Source of the DNA: Enterococcus sp. CSURQ0835
Lineage (GTDB): Bacteria; Bacillota; Bacilli; Lactobacillales; Enterococcaceae
Reading direction: 5' to 3'
NCBI RefSeq assembly: GCF_902706605.1
Contig: NZ_CACSLH010000020.1
Coordinates: forward strand, 1 to 54,905
Length of the DNA: 54,905 nt
The notes beneath the pieces were generated by a model. It saw nothing but the letters and a program-made list of their open reading frames with translations, searched no databases and was not told where the DNA came from. Of this stretch, positions 7,245 to 15,831 are shown piece by piece; the first letter of the stretch is position 1, and each line of letters begins with the position of its first letter. The translations under genes and the position numbers were made by a program.

Positions 7245-8289
7245 AGTCGCGTATTATCAAGCGGGTTATCTCAAAGAATCAGTTGCTCTTTCTCATACTG
7301 AAAAAGAGCTGGAAAATTTTTCTCATGTGCTAGATCAACTCGATTTTCGGCGCTTAGTAATTTTTCAATTTATGATTAAACATGGGATTGAGCCGAAAAA
7401 ATTGGATGCGATCGTTGCGCGTGGCGGGATCTTACCACCAGTCAAGGCAGGCGCGTATCAAATCGATTCAGCGATGATCCATTATTTGACTGAGATGACA
7501 CCAATTGAACATCCTGCTAATTTAGGTGCTCTTTTGGCTCAACAGATTCAGCTTGAAGCAAACACAGAAACGCTGGCATTGATTTACGATCCTGTTTCAG
7601 TGGATGAGTTTCCACCGATTGCTCGGATCTCAGGATTAAAAGGTGTCCAGCGAAAAAGTTTGGGCCACGCGTTAAATATGCGCGCTGTTGCGATGAAAGT
7701 AGCTAGCGATCGGGAACAAACGTATCGTGAATGCACAAGTATCGTAGCGCATTTAGGTGGCGGTAATTCGATCAGTCTGCATCATCAAGGAAAGATGGTC
7801 GATTTGATCTCCGATGATGAAGGGCCATTTGCCATGGAACGAACAGGCGGCTTGCCGTTAAAAGCTGTTTTTCATTTAGGTGAAACCCGCGACGAACAAG
7901 CTTTACTGCGACTCTACAAACGCTCAGGCGGGTTTAAGTCTTATACAGGAACAACTGATTTGAAAGAAATTGAAGCAAAAATCGCAACTGGTAATCAAAC
8001 CTGGGCATTAGTGCATGATGCATTTTGTTATCAAGTGGCAAAAGGTATCGGGGAACTAGCGACAGTTGTCAATGGCACCGTTGATCGAATCATTTTGACT
8101 GGTGGCGTGGCTTACTCAGCCGCTGTTGTAGCTAAAATCCGTCAACGTGTGGAGTTTATCGCGCCGGTAGTGGTGGAAGCAGGCGAACATGAGCTGGCCG
8201 CATTAGCTAATGGTGCGCAACGAGTGCTAGCAGGGAAAGAGAATTTGCAGAAGTTTCAAATTGTCGATAGGAAGGAAGTTAAAACATGA
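7204..8289 (+). CDS. buk: Butyrate kinase-like acyl kinase
   Basis: A 361-residue ASKHA-fold kinase that should make ATP and a carboxylate from an acyl phosphate. It has MKILVINPGSTSTKVAYY (phosphate loop), VARGGILPPVKAGAYQID, HLGGGNSISLHHQGKMVD and ILTGGVAYS. These match butyrate/branched-chain acid kinases better than acetate kinases. The ATG at 7204 follows AAAGGAGGAAAAA; the frame is open 30 bases further upstream but that start has no ribosome site. It overlaps the upstream gene by 41 bases and the downstream gene by 4 (ATGA). Confidence 0.87.
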   Translation: MKILVINPGSTSTKVAYYQAGYLKESVALSHTEKELENFSHVLDQLDFRRLVIFQFMIKHGIEPKKLDAIVARGGILPPVKAGAYQIDSAMIHYLTEMTPIEHPANLGALLAQQIQLEANTETLALIYDPVSVDEFPPIARISGLKGVQRKSLGHALNMRAVAMKVASDREQTYRECTSIVAHLGGGNSISLHHQGKMVDLISDDEGPFAMERTGGLPLKAVFHLGETRDEQALLRLYKRSGGFKSYTGTTDLKEIEAKIATGNQTWALVHDAFCYQVAKGIGELATVVNGTVDRIILTGGVAYSAAVVAKIRQRVEFIAPVVVEAGEHELAALANGAQRVLAGKENLQKFQIVDRKEVKT

Positions 8290-9413
8290 AAATAACTGCG
8301 GCTTTAGTTAAAGAAAAAGGAGCACCATATGAAATAACGGAATTAGAGTTAGCGGAAGTTCAAGCTCAAGATGTATTAGTTAAGATCGTAGCTTCAGGTT
8401 TATGTCGTTCTGATTATGGTGAGCGTAACGGAAACAGTTTGGCATTTCCGAATGTTTTAGGTCATGAAGGAGCGGGAATCGTTGAAAAAGTCGGCTCGGC
8501 CGTTACTTCCGTTGAAGTTGGCGATCACGTCATTTTATCTTACGCTTATTGTGGGAAATGTCGCCATTGTCGTGCTGGTCATCCGTCCTCTTGTACTTTT
8601 TGGCTAACGGTCAATAATCAAGGGAAAAATGTGCGTGGAGAATATGTTTTACACACTTTAGAGGAGGAAGAGGTCAATAATTTTTTTAATCAATCCGCTT
8701 TTTCAACGTATAGTTTGACGGATGAATCGAATCTTGTCAAAGTCAGTAAGAAAGTCGACCTTCGATTGTTAGGTCCATTAGGCTGTGGCCTCGGAACAGG
8801 TAGTGGGGCCGTGCTAAGTGTTTTAAAACCTGATGTGGGCGATGGGATTGCTATTTTTGGGACTGGAGCAGTTGGATTTGCTGCGATCATGGCCGCTAAA
8901 CTAGCTGGTTGCTATCCAATCGTAGCCATTGATCTGCATGATCAGCGTCTGCAAACAGCTAAAAAATTAGGAGCTAGTCATCTCATCAATAGTACTAGTA
9001 CCGATCCGGCGGCTTTGATTGCGGAATTGACTGCAGGAGTTGGCTTGCCGCATGTAATTGATTCCACCGGTGTCCCTGAAGTGATGACGCAAGCGTTGCA
9101 ATCCGTCAGCCATTCTGGAACATTCATTCCGCTAGCAGTGACGAAAAAACACTTTGAAGTCAATACATTTTTTGACTTAGTTTTTGGTAATAAAAAAATC
9201 CGTGGTGTGCTGATTGGAGACACGATCGCAAAAGATCATTTGCCTAATTTGATTGATTTTTATGAGCGTGGGGATTTTCCCTTTGATCAATTTATTAAAT
9301 TTTATGACTTTAATGAGATCAACCAAGCTGAAAAAGATTCGCTTAGCGGTGAAGTGATTAAGGCAGTCGTTGTAATGGATCAGTCGTATGAACCGCCGCG
9401 ACGTTCGGGGTGA
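8286..9413 (+). CDS. Zinc-dependent alcohol dehydrogenase
   Basis: A 375-residue medium-chain dehydrogenase. It has the catalytic zinc site GLCRSDYGE and GHEGAGIVEKVG, the structural zinc cluster CGKCRHCRAGHPSSC near residues 95-109, and the NAD(P) motif GTGAVGFAAIMAAKLAG near residues 197-213. The family includes aryl- and S-(hydroxymethyl)mycothiol/glutathione-type dehydrogenases. In this operon it should reduce the same aldehyde that the CoA-acylating enzyme oxidises, recycling NADH. It starts within the stop of the kinase gene (ATGA overlap), so translation is coupled. Confidence 0.85.
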   Translation: MKITAALVKEKGAPYEITELELAEVQAQDVLVKIVASGLCRSDYGERNGNSLAFPNVLGHEGAGIVEKVGSAVTSVEVGDHVILSYAYCGKCRHCRAGHPSSCTFWLTVNNQGKNVRGEYVLHTLEEEEVNNFFNQSAFSTYSLTDESNLVKVSKKVDLRLLGPLGCGLGTGSGAVLSVLKPDVGDGIAIFGTGAVGFAAIMAAKLAGCYPIVAIDLHDQRLQTAKKLGASHLINSTSTDPAALIAELTAGVGLPHVIDSTGVPEVMTQALQSVSHSGTFIPLAVTKKHFEVNTFFDLVFGNKKIRGVLIGDTIAKDHLPNLIDFYERGDFPFDQFIKFYDFNEINQAEKDSLSGEVIKAVVVMDQSYEPPRRSG

Positions 9414-9417
9414 GACA

Positions 9418-10092
9418 ATGAAAAAAGGTGATTTATTGTGGGGCGGCATTTTTTTGGCCTTAGTCAGCCTGTTCATCTTTCCACTGACACGAGGTTGGAT
9501 TTTACAAGCGAGTCAGATGCATCCGTATCTAGCAGGACTGATTAAATTTGCGATTTTGGCTTCACTGGGAGATGCACTAGGCAAACGAATCGTTACTGGA
9601 CGATACGAAATTTCAAGGGCGACGATTTACCGTGGCGTAGTTTGGGGGATCATAGGACTGATGGTCACGCTTGTTTTTTCCGTATTTATGGGTGGCGCTG
9701 GGGTAGCACAAACTGAAAAGCTCTTACCTTTTGCCGAAATTCCGCTAGCACAAGCTTTTTTTGGTAGTGCAATCATGAACCTGACTTTTGCGCCTGTCAT
9801 GAATACTTTTCACCGTTTGCTGGACCTAGCAATCGAAGCACGACAGATGGGAGCTTCCCTGTCTTTTAAAGTCTTGATCACACGAATTGATTGGCCAACG
9901 TTTATCTTATTTAATTGGCTACAAGTCGGGCTCTTTTTTTGGTTGCCAGTTCATACGCTGATTTTTTTATTGCCAGCAGATCTACGGGTAGCAGTCGCTG
10001 CTTTTAGTTCGATTGCATTAGGCATTATTTTATCATTTGCGACTAAGAAAAGCTCGACTCCTGCCAGTTTGGCAAGAGAAGAAATTATTTAA
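9418..10092 (+). CDS. Integral membrane protein of unknown function
   Basis: A 224-residue protein with about five or six hydrophobic segments: LLWGGIFLALVSLFIFPL at the start, LAGLIKFAILASLGDALG, GVVWGIIGLMVTLVFSVFM, FFGSAIMNLTFAPVMNTF, and two near the C terminus. The C-terminal pattern 'WPTFILFNWLQVGLFFWLP' followed by 'LR' loosely recalls the Mpv17/PMP22 signature, but I would not name it. It may move a substrate or product of the operon. The ATG at 9418 follows GGGGTGAG; an earlier in-frame ATG at 9388 lies inside the upstream gene. It is the last gene before a terminator. Confidence 0.6.
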   Translation: MKKGDLLWGGIFLALVSLFIFPLTRGWILQASQMHPYLAGLIKFAILASLGDALGKRIVTGRYEISRATIYRGVVWGIIGLMVTLVFSVFMGGAGVAQTEKLLPFAEIPLAQAFFGSAIMNLTFAPVMNTFHRLLDLAIEARQMGASLSFKVLITRIDWPTFILFNWLQVGLFFWLPVHTLIFLLPADLRVAVAAFSSIALGIILSFATKKSSTPASLAREEII

Positions 10093-10131
10093 ACAACTAA
10101 GAGAGTAATTAATCGAAGGACTAGAAATCAA

Positions 10132-10183
10132 AAATAGACCACTAACGATGAGTGTTTTCGAAAGTTAGTAGGGTCTATTTTTT
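10132..10183 (+). terminator. Rho-independent terminator of the aldehyde operon
   Basis: ATAGACCACTAAC pairs with GTTAGTAGGGTCTAT (one bulge) and is followed by TTTTTTG. Confidence 0.85.
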
Positions 10184-10322
10184 GTTGTGTACATTTTGTT
10201 TGACAGAGATTAATCAAAAGAGTTCTGCTTCAAGTAGCCGATGTAAATAGGCTGCGTGTGATTGATATTGGTATGTTCTTTTGAAGTTGCTAACAGTTTA
10301 ACTTTTTAAAAAAGCGTATCCT

Positions 10323-10351
10323 TTGACTTGTTCTAAATAATTTAATAACAT
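10323..10351 (+). promoter_or_regulatory. Promoter of the surface-protein operon
   Basis: TTGACT and TAACAT are separated by 17 bases, 65 bases before the first start codon, in an AT-rich stretch. Nothing else is seen between the upstream terminator and this site (10184-10322). Confidence 0.5.
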
Positions 10352-10415
10352 AAAAATATAATTAAAAAAACATGTTTAAAATAAAATTATTTGAAATTAG
10401 CAGAGAGGTGATCTT

Positions 10416-12569
10416 TTGAAACGTAAAAGGAAAATACTTAATATTGTGTTATCGGCTTTTTTGCTAGTTACATTTCTTATGCCATCGATTAATTTTGGGA
10501 AAGAGACATCCTATTTAGATAAAACTATTGGCAGTGATGAAATAACGAAAACTTCATCAACGAAACTATTGGAAACTTCAATGGTTGACGATGAAAAGCA
10601 AACGAATGCAGCAATCGCAAATAGCACTTCACCTTCCGCTGAAAATTTGGTCGACACAACGTTCGAAGATCCACCAACAAATCATGCACCAGAAAACAAC
10701 GTCAGACTAGTAAGCGGGACTGGAAGTGTTGAGGATCCTTTTCTAGTTAGTGATTTTGCAGAATTAGAAACAGCAGTGGCTTCGGATGTATCCGGAATAA
10801 AATATATTCAATTGACTAACGATATTTTAATCAGTGATACCGGAAAGCTATCGATTAAGACAGATACTGTGATTGACGGCAGTGGTGCTGGAGAAAGTAA
10901 CTTTACCCTGAATTACACCGGAGGCAATGGAATTAGTGGTGGACTTTTTGTAACTGGTAAGAATGATTTAACGATCACGTTTAAAAATCTAAATTTTGGT
11001 TCAGTTGAGTATCCAGGAAGCACATTTTATGGTTTTTTAACGACTAATAATACAGGTACGGTAGTCAATATTGAAAATATAGTTTATCAAGCAGAAGTTG
11101 GTGGACAACCATTTTATGCTGGTCGGGCAGATAATACATTGAACTTCAGCGGAATCAATGAGTTCAAAGTTTCCCCCGGAGCCTCTTCCCAAGAATTTTC
11201 AGAAGGCTATGGCATCATTAATTTTAAAAAGGATAGCCAAACTACGATTTATCAAAACACGAATTCTTCAGAAGGAGTATTTTGGTTAAAAAGCCAGATT
11301 CCAGGAGTCGTGACAGTTGAAGAAAATGCTGTTGTGGATATTACTTCTGGCAAGCATGCGCTTTTTTATGCCAATAGTTCATTAGATTTAAGAATCCAAA
11401 AAAATGCCCGGTTTCACTATAAAAAAATGGATGGCGAACAAACTAGTAATGATTTTTGTCGAATTGTAACGCAGCCAGTGATAACGGTCGCAGAACAAGG
11501 CGAATTTCTAGCTTCGACTGCAAATGAGGGATTAGATTTAAAATCTGCTACGTTCCAAGCTACTGATCCGAAGCAGATCCAATTTACGACTGAAGAGAAT
11601 AATTCGAATTCGGCTATCGCTAGTGGCAGTCTTTCAATCAAAAATAGCGGGCAAGGATTGTATCAACTTATCGATGAAACAAATAATGTGCTACAAACCG
11701 TCACTGCTGGAGAAGAGGCGAAAAATATAGCCTATCAAAATAAACGTAAGGTCGTTTATGTTCCGGCCATCACTTTTGATCAAATCGGTGTCCGTAGTGA
11801 GGTGGGGACTAGAAAGAGTGACGCTATATTGGGATTACAGACTGTCAATAGTTCATTGGACGCTACGTGGCAATATCGCGGCAACTATGTTTTAACGAAA
11901 CAGCGTTTGGCTGATAATGAAGGACTAATCAACCAAACTGAAGTCAACCATACTTATGAAGGTGAGTCAGCTGCAGATAGTGGAATTTATATTAACGATA
12001 GTGAATGGAGCAACTCAGAAAGTAACACAGAAGTGATCATTCCACATGTTTTAGCAGGGGAATACTATGTCTATGGTCGGATCGAAGCTAAAAATAATGA
12101 GGCAATTTTCACGACTCAATGGAAAGAAACACGATTAAGTGTCGCGGAATTTATTCAAGCTAAATTGGCAGATCAACTTACATTTAAGAGTCCGAAAGAA
12201 AGTATTACAATGGATCACTTAGCAGACTGCCAGCTCGAAAATACTAGTAACTTGCCGATCCAGATTCATTTAGCTGAAGTAGAGGTTGTACCAAATTCAG
12301 ATGCTGAGATTGCACTAGTTCCAGATTACGATGTGAATACCCCTAAGTCACTTTGGTTGAATTGTCAAGCAACAGTTAATGGTCAAACAACGAGTTGGAA
12401 TCTCTTATCGGGTAGAGTAGCGAATGAAGCTAAAATGACATTACAACCTTATTGGAATGATATACAAAGTCGAGCTACTTTGGATCTAACTGGGAAATTC
12501 TCAGGTCCATATGATGAAGTTCGAACAGTTGGCTATGAACTAAAATTTAAAGTTACTAAATTACCGTAG
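10416..12569 (+). CDS. Secreted surface protein with pectate-lyase-like adhesive domain
   Basis: A 717-residue protein with a signal peptide (basic KRKRK, then ILNIVLSAFLLVTFLMP). A low-complexity Ser/Thr/Asn linker reaches about residue 100. The region from EDPFLVSDFAELETAVAS through VIDGSGAGESNF and LTITFKNLNFGS reads as the right-handed beta-helix 'pectate-lyase-like adhesive' module seen in enterococcal WxL-locus surface proteins; no catalytic site is apparent. The C-terminal half is beta-rich with no LPxTG or membrane anchor, so it is either released or held by partners. The TTG start follows AGAGAGGTGATC. It is the first of four co-directional surface genes. Confidence 0.68.
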   Translation: MKRKRKILNIVLSAFLLVTFLMPSINFGKETSYLDKTIGSDEITKTSSTKLLETSMVDDEKQTNAAIANSTSPSAENLVDTTFEDPPTNHAPENNVRLVSGTGSVEDPFLVSDFAELETAVASDVSGIKYIQLTNDILISDTGKLSIKTDTVIDGSGAGESNFTLNYTGGNGISGGLFVTGKNDLTITFKNLNFGSVEYPGSTFYGFLTTNNTGTVVNIENIVYQAEVGGQPFYAGRADNTLNFSGINEFKVSPGASSQEFSEGYGIINFKKDSQTTIYQNTNSSEGVFWLKSQIPGVVTVEENAVVDITSGKHALFYANSSLDLRIQKNARFHYKKMDGEQTSNDFCRIVTQPVITVAEQGEFLASTANEGLDLKSATFQATDPKQIQFTTEENNSNSAIASGSLSIKNSGQGLYQLIDETNNVLQTVTAGEEAKNIAYQNKRKVVYVPAITFDQIGVRSEVGTRKSDAILGLQTVNSSLDATWQYRGNYVLTKQRLADNEGLINQTEVNHTYEGESAADSGIYINDSEWSNSESNTEVIIPHVLAGEYYVYGRIEAKNNEAIFTTQWKETRLSVAEFIQAKLADQLTFKSPKESITMDHLADCQLENTSNLPIQIHLAEVEVVPNSDAEIALVPDYDVNTPKSLWLNCQATVNGQTTSWNLLSGRVANEAKMTLQPYWNDIQSRATLDLTGKFSGPYDEVRTVGYELKFKVTKLP

Positions 12570-12585
12570 GAGGGACAGTTTACTA

Positions 12586-13122
12586 ATGGAAGCAGTTAAT
12601 CAGCAAATGAAAATCATGCGAAAAAGGAAGGTCTTAATAGCCTTGTTACTTTCAGTGCTGTTGGTGACCGGTTATGTGGTGTATGAGTATTTTTTGAAAA
12701 AAGAAACGATTCCCGCAACAGTAGTAGCTGGAGATTTTTTACCAGCTGGAAAAGATGCCGCTAAAATGACGGAAAAAGAGCTCAGTGAGTACGCGCAAAA
12801 AGCAGCCGATGAAAGCCAGTTCAATATGCGAATCGTCTCTAAGGCAGCGTTTGATCAAACGACGATGAATGGAAAGCTAGCGATTCAAAATCCACCGATC
12901 AATTCGCAGCCGGTGAATGTAGTGGTCACATTAGATGATACGAATGAGGTTGTATATAACTCAGGAGCCATCCAACCAGGAGAAGAAATCACCGAAGCAA
13001 TGTTAGAAAAAAGACTAGAAGCAGGCGAGTATCAAGCCACTGCAACTTTTAATATTTATAATCCAGCTACAAACAAGAAACAAGGTGAAGTCCAATCGTT
13101 ATTAACCATTATGGTTCAATAA
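12586..13122 (+). CDS. Membrane-anchored extracellular beta-domain protein
   Basis: A 178-residue protein with a short cytoplasmic N terminus, one membrane segment (KVLIALLLSVLLVTGYVVYEYF, near residues 15-36) and an outside domain. The domain has the pattern 'MNGKLAIQNPPINSQPVNVVV..DDTNEVVYNSGAIQPG' then 'LEAGEYQATATFNIYNP'. That is a small immunoglobulin-like beta unit found in many Firmicute surface operons (nonpolar edge strands, 'G.I.PG', 'L..G.Y.A'). Its exact job is unknown; it may hold the secreted partner proteins at the membrane. The ATG follows GGAGGGACAG and lies 16 bases after the upstream stop. Confidence 0.55.
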   Translation: MEAVNQQMKIMRKRKVLIALLLSVLLVTGYVVYEYFLKKETIPATVVAGDFLPAGKDAAKMTEKELSEYAQKAADESQFNMRIVSKAAFDQTTMNGKLAIQNPPINSQPVNVVVTLDDTNEVVYNSGAIQPGEEITEAMLEKRLEAGEYQATATFNIYNPATNKKQGEVQSLLTIMVQ

Positions 13123-13157
13123 ATAAATCAAAGAAATTAAAAGGAGCGAGTTTAGTT

Positions 13158-13766
13158 ATGAAAAAATGGATTGCAGGTTTGACGATCAGTGTAGGGATAT
13201 TAGGGTTTTCAACGAATGTACTAGCAGCAGAGATCAATGGAGAAAGCACGGGATCGATTCCCGTTCAAGGAACATTAGGGGCTGACAATACTGATGAAAA
13301 TGGCGGGATCGATGAAGGTAATGAGGACTGGGTCAATGTGACCGTTCCTAGTAAAACGCTTTTTTATAGCAGTCCTGGAGAAGACGTTATCAAAGCACCG
13401 ACTTATAGCATTATTAATAATTCAGGAAGACCGGTAACGATTCAAGCAAATGGATTCACTTTAAATGGTCCAAACGGAATTAATCAAGATACTAATTTAG
13501 AAGTGAATCTTGATGCAACAGCAGGTAGTAGTTTCAATTCAATTCCGATTATTAAAGAAGGAGCAGCAATCGGGCCACTGTCAAATGTTAAAATTGCAGA
13601 ATTGGGAAATAATGCAGGAAAATTAACATCAGATGCAGCCGATGGTTCAGCACCATCTGAGATGACGTTTACTTATAGCGGCTCATTGGATGGCAGTAAA
13701 GTTACAACAAAACAAGTAAGTAATTATAACTTGAAACTTAGATTTGTTGTCCCAGATACATTTTAG
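13158..13766 (+). CDS. Secreted beta-rich surface protein
   Basis: A 202-residue protein with a clear signal peptide (MKKWIAGLTISVGILGFSTNVLAAE). The mature part opens STGSIPVQGTLGADN and has EDWVNVTVPSKTLFYSS, then YSIINNSGRPVTIQANGF. This 'WVNVTVPsK...F' plus 'NNSGRPV' pattern recurs in secreted proteins encoded beside enterococcal WxL genes. A true C-terminal WxL domain (two W-x-L motifs) is not present. It is probably part of a surface complex with its operon partners. The ATG follows AAAGGAGCGAG. Confidence 0.55.
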   Translation: MKKWIAGLTISVGILGFSTNVLAAEINGESTGSIPVQGTLGADNTDENGGIDEGNEDWVNVTVPSKTLFYSSPGEDVIKAPTYSIINNSGRPVTIQANGFTLNGPNGINQDTNLEVNLDATAGSSFNSIPIIKEGAAIGPLSNVKIAELGNNAGKLTSDAADGSAPSEMTFTYSGSLDGSKVTTKQVSNYNLKLRFVVPDTF

Positions 13767-13789
13767 TCAGCTGATCAAAGGAGGGTACC

Positions 13790-14023
13790 ATGGATAATCA
13801 AATTGAAGTAGAAGGAACACTGACTGGTATTGAACTACCGGCAAGCAGTGTCCCACTAGCTGATCAACGAGATGATTTAACCCCGCGTGTAAATGATATC
13901 CAAGTTTACGATGGGACTCTTCCTCAGACCAATGAGATGACTAGTCATGAGTTAAGCGTGTTAGGTTGTCTTATCTGTGTGCTAGTTGTGCTCGCCCATC
14001 AGTTAAAGCGGACGTTTGCTTAA
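13790..14023 (+). CDS. Short LPxTG-like tail protein lacking a signal peptide
   Basis: A 77-residue protein whose second half is a sorting-signal-like tail: LPQTNE near residue 45, hydrophobic LSVLGCLICVLVVLA, then HQLKRTF. The N-terminal half (IEVEGTLTGIELPASS) resembles the short extracellular part of LPxTG proteins found in WxL-type operons, which normally begin with a signal peptide. None is present here. The ATG sits just after an AAAGGAGGG site and an in-frame TGA lies 16 bases upstream, so no longer start exists. It may be a 5'-truncated gene or a tail-anchored protein. Confidence 0.5.
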   Translation: MDNQIEVEGTLTGIELPASSVPLADQRDDLTPRVNDIQVYDGTLPQTNEMTSHELSVLGCLICVLVVLAHQLKRTFA

Positions 14024-14064
14024 CTGCTAGGATAGGCTTGAACGACTTTCAGCTAAAATAGATC

Positions 14065-14096
14065 CGCTTGCGGCCAAGTGCTGCAGGCGTTTTTTA
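14065..14096 (+). terminator. Rho-independent terminator of the surface operon
   Basis: CGCTTGC pairs with GCAGGCG (one G-T pair) across an 11-base loop and runs into six T residues. Confidence 0.75.
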
Positions 14097-14172
14097 GTCC
14101 TTTCATCACTAGTTGAAACAGTTACTTCATAAAAATTTCCAATTGAATTATTTTTCGCTGCTAGGTGGTCTG

Positions 14173-14181
14173 TGGTATGAT
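14173..14181 (+). promoter_or_regulatory. Extended -10 promoter of aroD
   Basis: TGG-TATGAT is an extended -10, 24 bases before the chosen TTG start. The -35 region is weak. Confidence 0.45.
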
Positions 14182-14205
14182 GAAACTCATAAAGGAGCGA
14201 TTTTT

Positions 14206-14958
14206 TTGAGAGAAGTAACTGTAGGAAATGTAACGATCGGGCAAGGAATGCCTAAGATCATTGTACCGATTACGGGAATTACGAAAGCCGAAGTACTGCA
14301 AGCCGCCGAAGCGATCAAAAATAGCGCTGGGGATTTAGCCGAATGGCGGTTAGACTTTTTTGAAGCGGCGGGACAGCCGGAACAAGTTGCCAGTTTTTCA
14401 AAAGAAGTCAAACAAGCGCTAGGCAAGCCACTTCTGATCACGCTGCGGAATCAAAAAGAAGGTGGCAATCTAGGTCTTTCTGCTGAAAAATATACTCGGA
14501 TCTACCAAGCGATTGCTGAAAAAGGCGCCGCGGATCTATTGGATGTGGAACTATCACTACCAGAAAAAACGATCGAGACGGTGGTGGCAACTGCCCATGA
14601 GCACGATCTCAAAGTCGTCATGAGTAGCCACGACTTTAAACAGACGCCTTCAAAAGATGTCTTGTTTGAGCGTTTCATGCAGATGCAAGAACATGGTGCC
14701 GATCTTTGTAAAGTAGCGGTCACCCCGCAAACAAGTGCGGATTTGTTGACCCTTTTTGCAGTGACAAATGAAATGACGACCCACTATGCGAAGTGTCCGA
14801 TCATCACGCTTGCGATGGGTGATTTAGGCAAGATCACACGGATCGCAGGCCAATTATTTGGTTCAGCTGCTACATTTGCAACCGTGGGCGAGGCGTCAGC
14901 TCCGGGTCAGCTGCCTGCAGAACAAGTTCGTGAGTTGTTGACGACTTTAAAAGTTTAG
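14206..14958 (+). CDS. aroD: Type I 3-dehydroquinate dehydratase
   Basis: A 250-residue enzyme of the shikimate pathway that removes water from 3-dehydroquinate through a Schiff base. I see the E-x-R pair in LAEWRLDFF (residues 46 and 48), the catalytic His in MSSHDF (142) and the Schiff-base Lys in LCKVAVTPQ (169), plus the closing GEASAPGQLP loop. I chose the TTG at 14206 because AAAGGAGCG lies just before it and the result matches the family length. The open frame continues 93 bases upstream through the promoter. It is a single gene with its own promoter and terminator. Confidence 0.93.
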   Translation: MREVTVGNVTIGQGMPKIIVPITGITKAEVLQAAEAIKNSAGDLAEWRLDFFEAAGQPEQVASFSKEVKQALGKPLLITLRNQKEGGNLGLSAEKYTRIYQAIAEKGAADLLDVELSLPEKTIETVVATAHEHDLKVVMSSHDFKQTPSKDVLFERFMQMQEHGADLCKVAVTPQTSADLLTLFAVTNEMTTHYAKCPIITLAMGDLGKITRIAGQLFGSAATFATVGEASAPGQLPAEQVRELLTTLKV

Positions 14959-14964
14959 TGATTG

Positions 14965-14998
14965 AAAATGCTTCTGTCAGTTAGGCAGAAGCATTTTT
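14965..14998 (+). terminator. Rho-independent terminator of aroD
   Basis: AAAATGCTTCTG pairs with CAGAAGCATTTT around a short loop and runs into T residues. Confidence 0.9.
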
Positions 14999-15059
14999 AG
15001 ATCTAGCAGTCGGACTTTTTTCATAAAAAATAAAAGTGGCGATTCGCTGAGCGTTTTAG

Positions 15060-15088
15060 TTGACGAAAAATTTAAATGGGTTTATTAT
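15060..15088 (+). promoter_or_regulatory. Sigma-A promoter for the PepSY-like gene
   Basis: TTGACG and TATTAT are separated by exactly 17 bases, about 80 bases before the start codon. Confidence 0.6.
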
Positions 15089-15167
15089 TTGCTTGCGCAA
15101 GTAAGTCGATAAATAAAAAACGATTACTTGTTCCAATGGACGGTCAGCCAGAAAGAAGGCACTTCTC

Positions 15168-15737
15168 ATGCTGAAAAATGAGATGATCAAAAAATTAGTT
15201 GTATTGCCTGATGATTACCGTTTAGTAAAAACAGCTACTGAATTGAGAAATCGACGTCCAGTGGTGATCCAACGCTATCAAAAAGCGGGAAAGCTTAGTT
15301 ACAATGGTCCACGGATCACGGCCGTATTTGAAGGAGATCGGTTAGTCAGTTTAAATAATTTAGCAGTAGTACCGAAAGGAAAACTGCCGGATGAAGAAGT
15401 AGCTAAACAAAATGCAAGCGCTTTTTTTAAGCAGGTCGATCCAAATGATGCTAAGAAGTTGTCATTTTTATGGATCGAGCAACAAACACGTGAGTTTATT
15501 ACTACTGATGGTCAAACTAATGAGTTTTCTGTTTTATGGATTGAGTTTAGCCATCGCGATGGCAGTTACGATTGGATCACATTAGGTGGTGGCGGGACAT
15601 TGATTGAACTGGAACGCGATTCACGGTGGGATTATTTCCGTGGCCGCCGTAAAACCGAGATGTGGAACAATGATGACTGGGTACGGGCAAGACAAGGTTT
15701 GGGTCCACAATTACCAAGTCCCAATACATTGGCTTAA
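15168..15737 (+). CDS. Hypothetical protein with PepSY-like features
   Basis: A 189-residue protein without a signal peptide or membrane segment. It has several pieces that recall PepSY/YpeB-like folds: PRITAVFEGDRLVSLNNLAV, then LPDEEVAKQNASAFFKQVDP, then FSVLWIEFSHRDGSYDWITLG. The C terminus is basic and tryptophan-rich (SRWDYFRGRRKTEMWNNDDW). Function is unknown; the PepSY suggestion is weak. The start could also be the ATG at 15180. It lies about 95 bases before the protease gene with no terminator seen between, so it may be its co-expressed partner. Confidence 0.6.
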   Translation: MLKNEMIKKLVVLPDDYRLVKTATELRNRRPVVIQRYQKAGKLSYNGPRITAVFEGDRLVSLNNLAVVPKGKLPDEEVAKQNASAFFKQVDPNDAKKLSFLWIEQQTREFITTDGQTNEFSVLWIEFSHRDGSYDWITLGGGGTLIELERDSRWDYFRGRRKTEMWNNDDWVRARQGLGPQLPSPNTLA

Positions 15738-15831
15738 AAAGGTAAGATTCAACGTGTTGATCCGGTAGGTAAGTTGTTGTTAAGGGATCGGTTAGAAGAA
15801 GTAATGTTGATCGCTAAAGGAGAGGATTAAC

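Noticed and set aside
10416-12569. Active pectate lyase
   Set aside because: Only the beta-helix-like adhesive pattern is seen; no calcium or catalytic arginine motifs could be identified.
13158-13766. True WxL-domain protein
   Set aside because: The sequence has EDWVNVTVP but no pair of W-x-L motifs in the C-terminal part.
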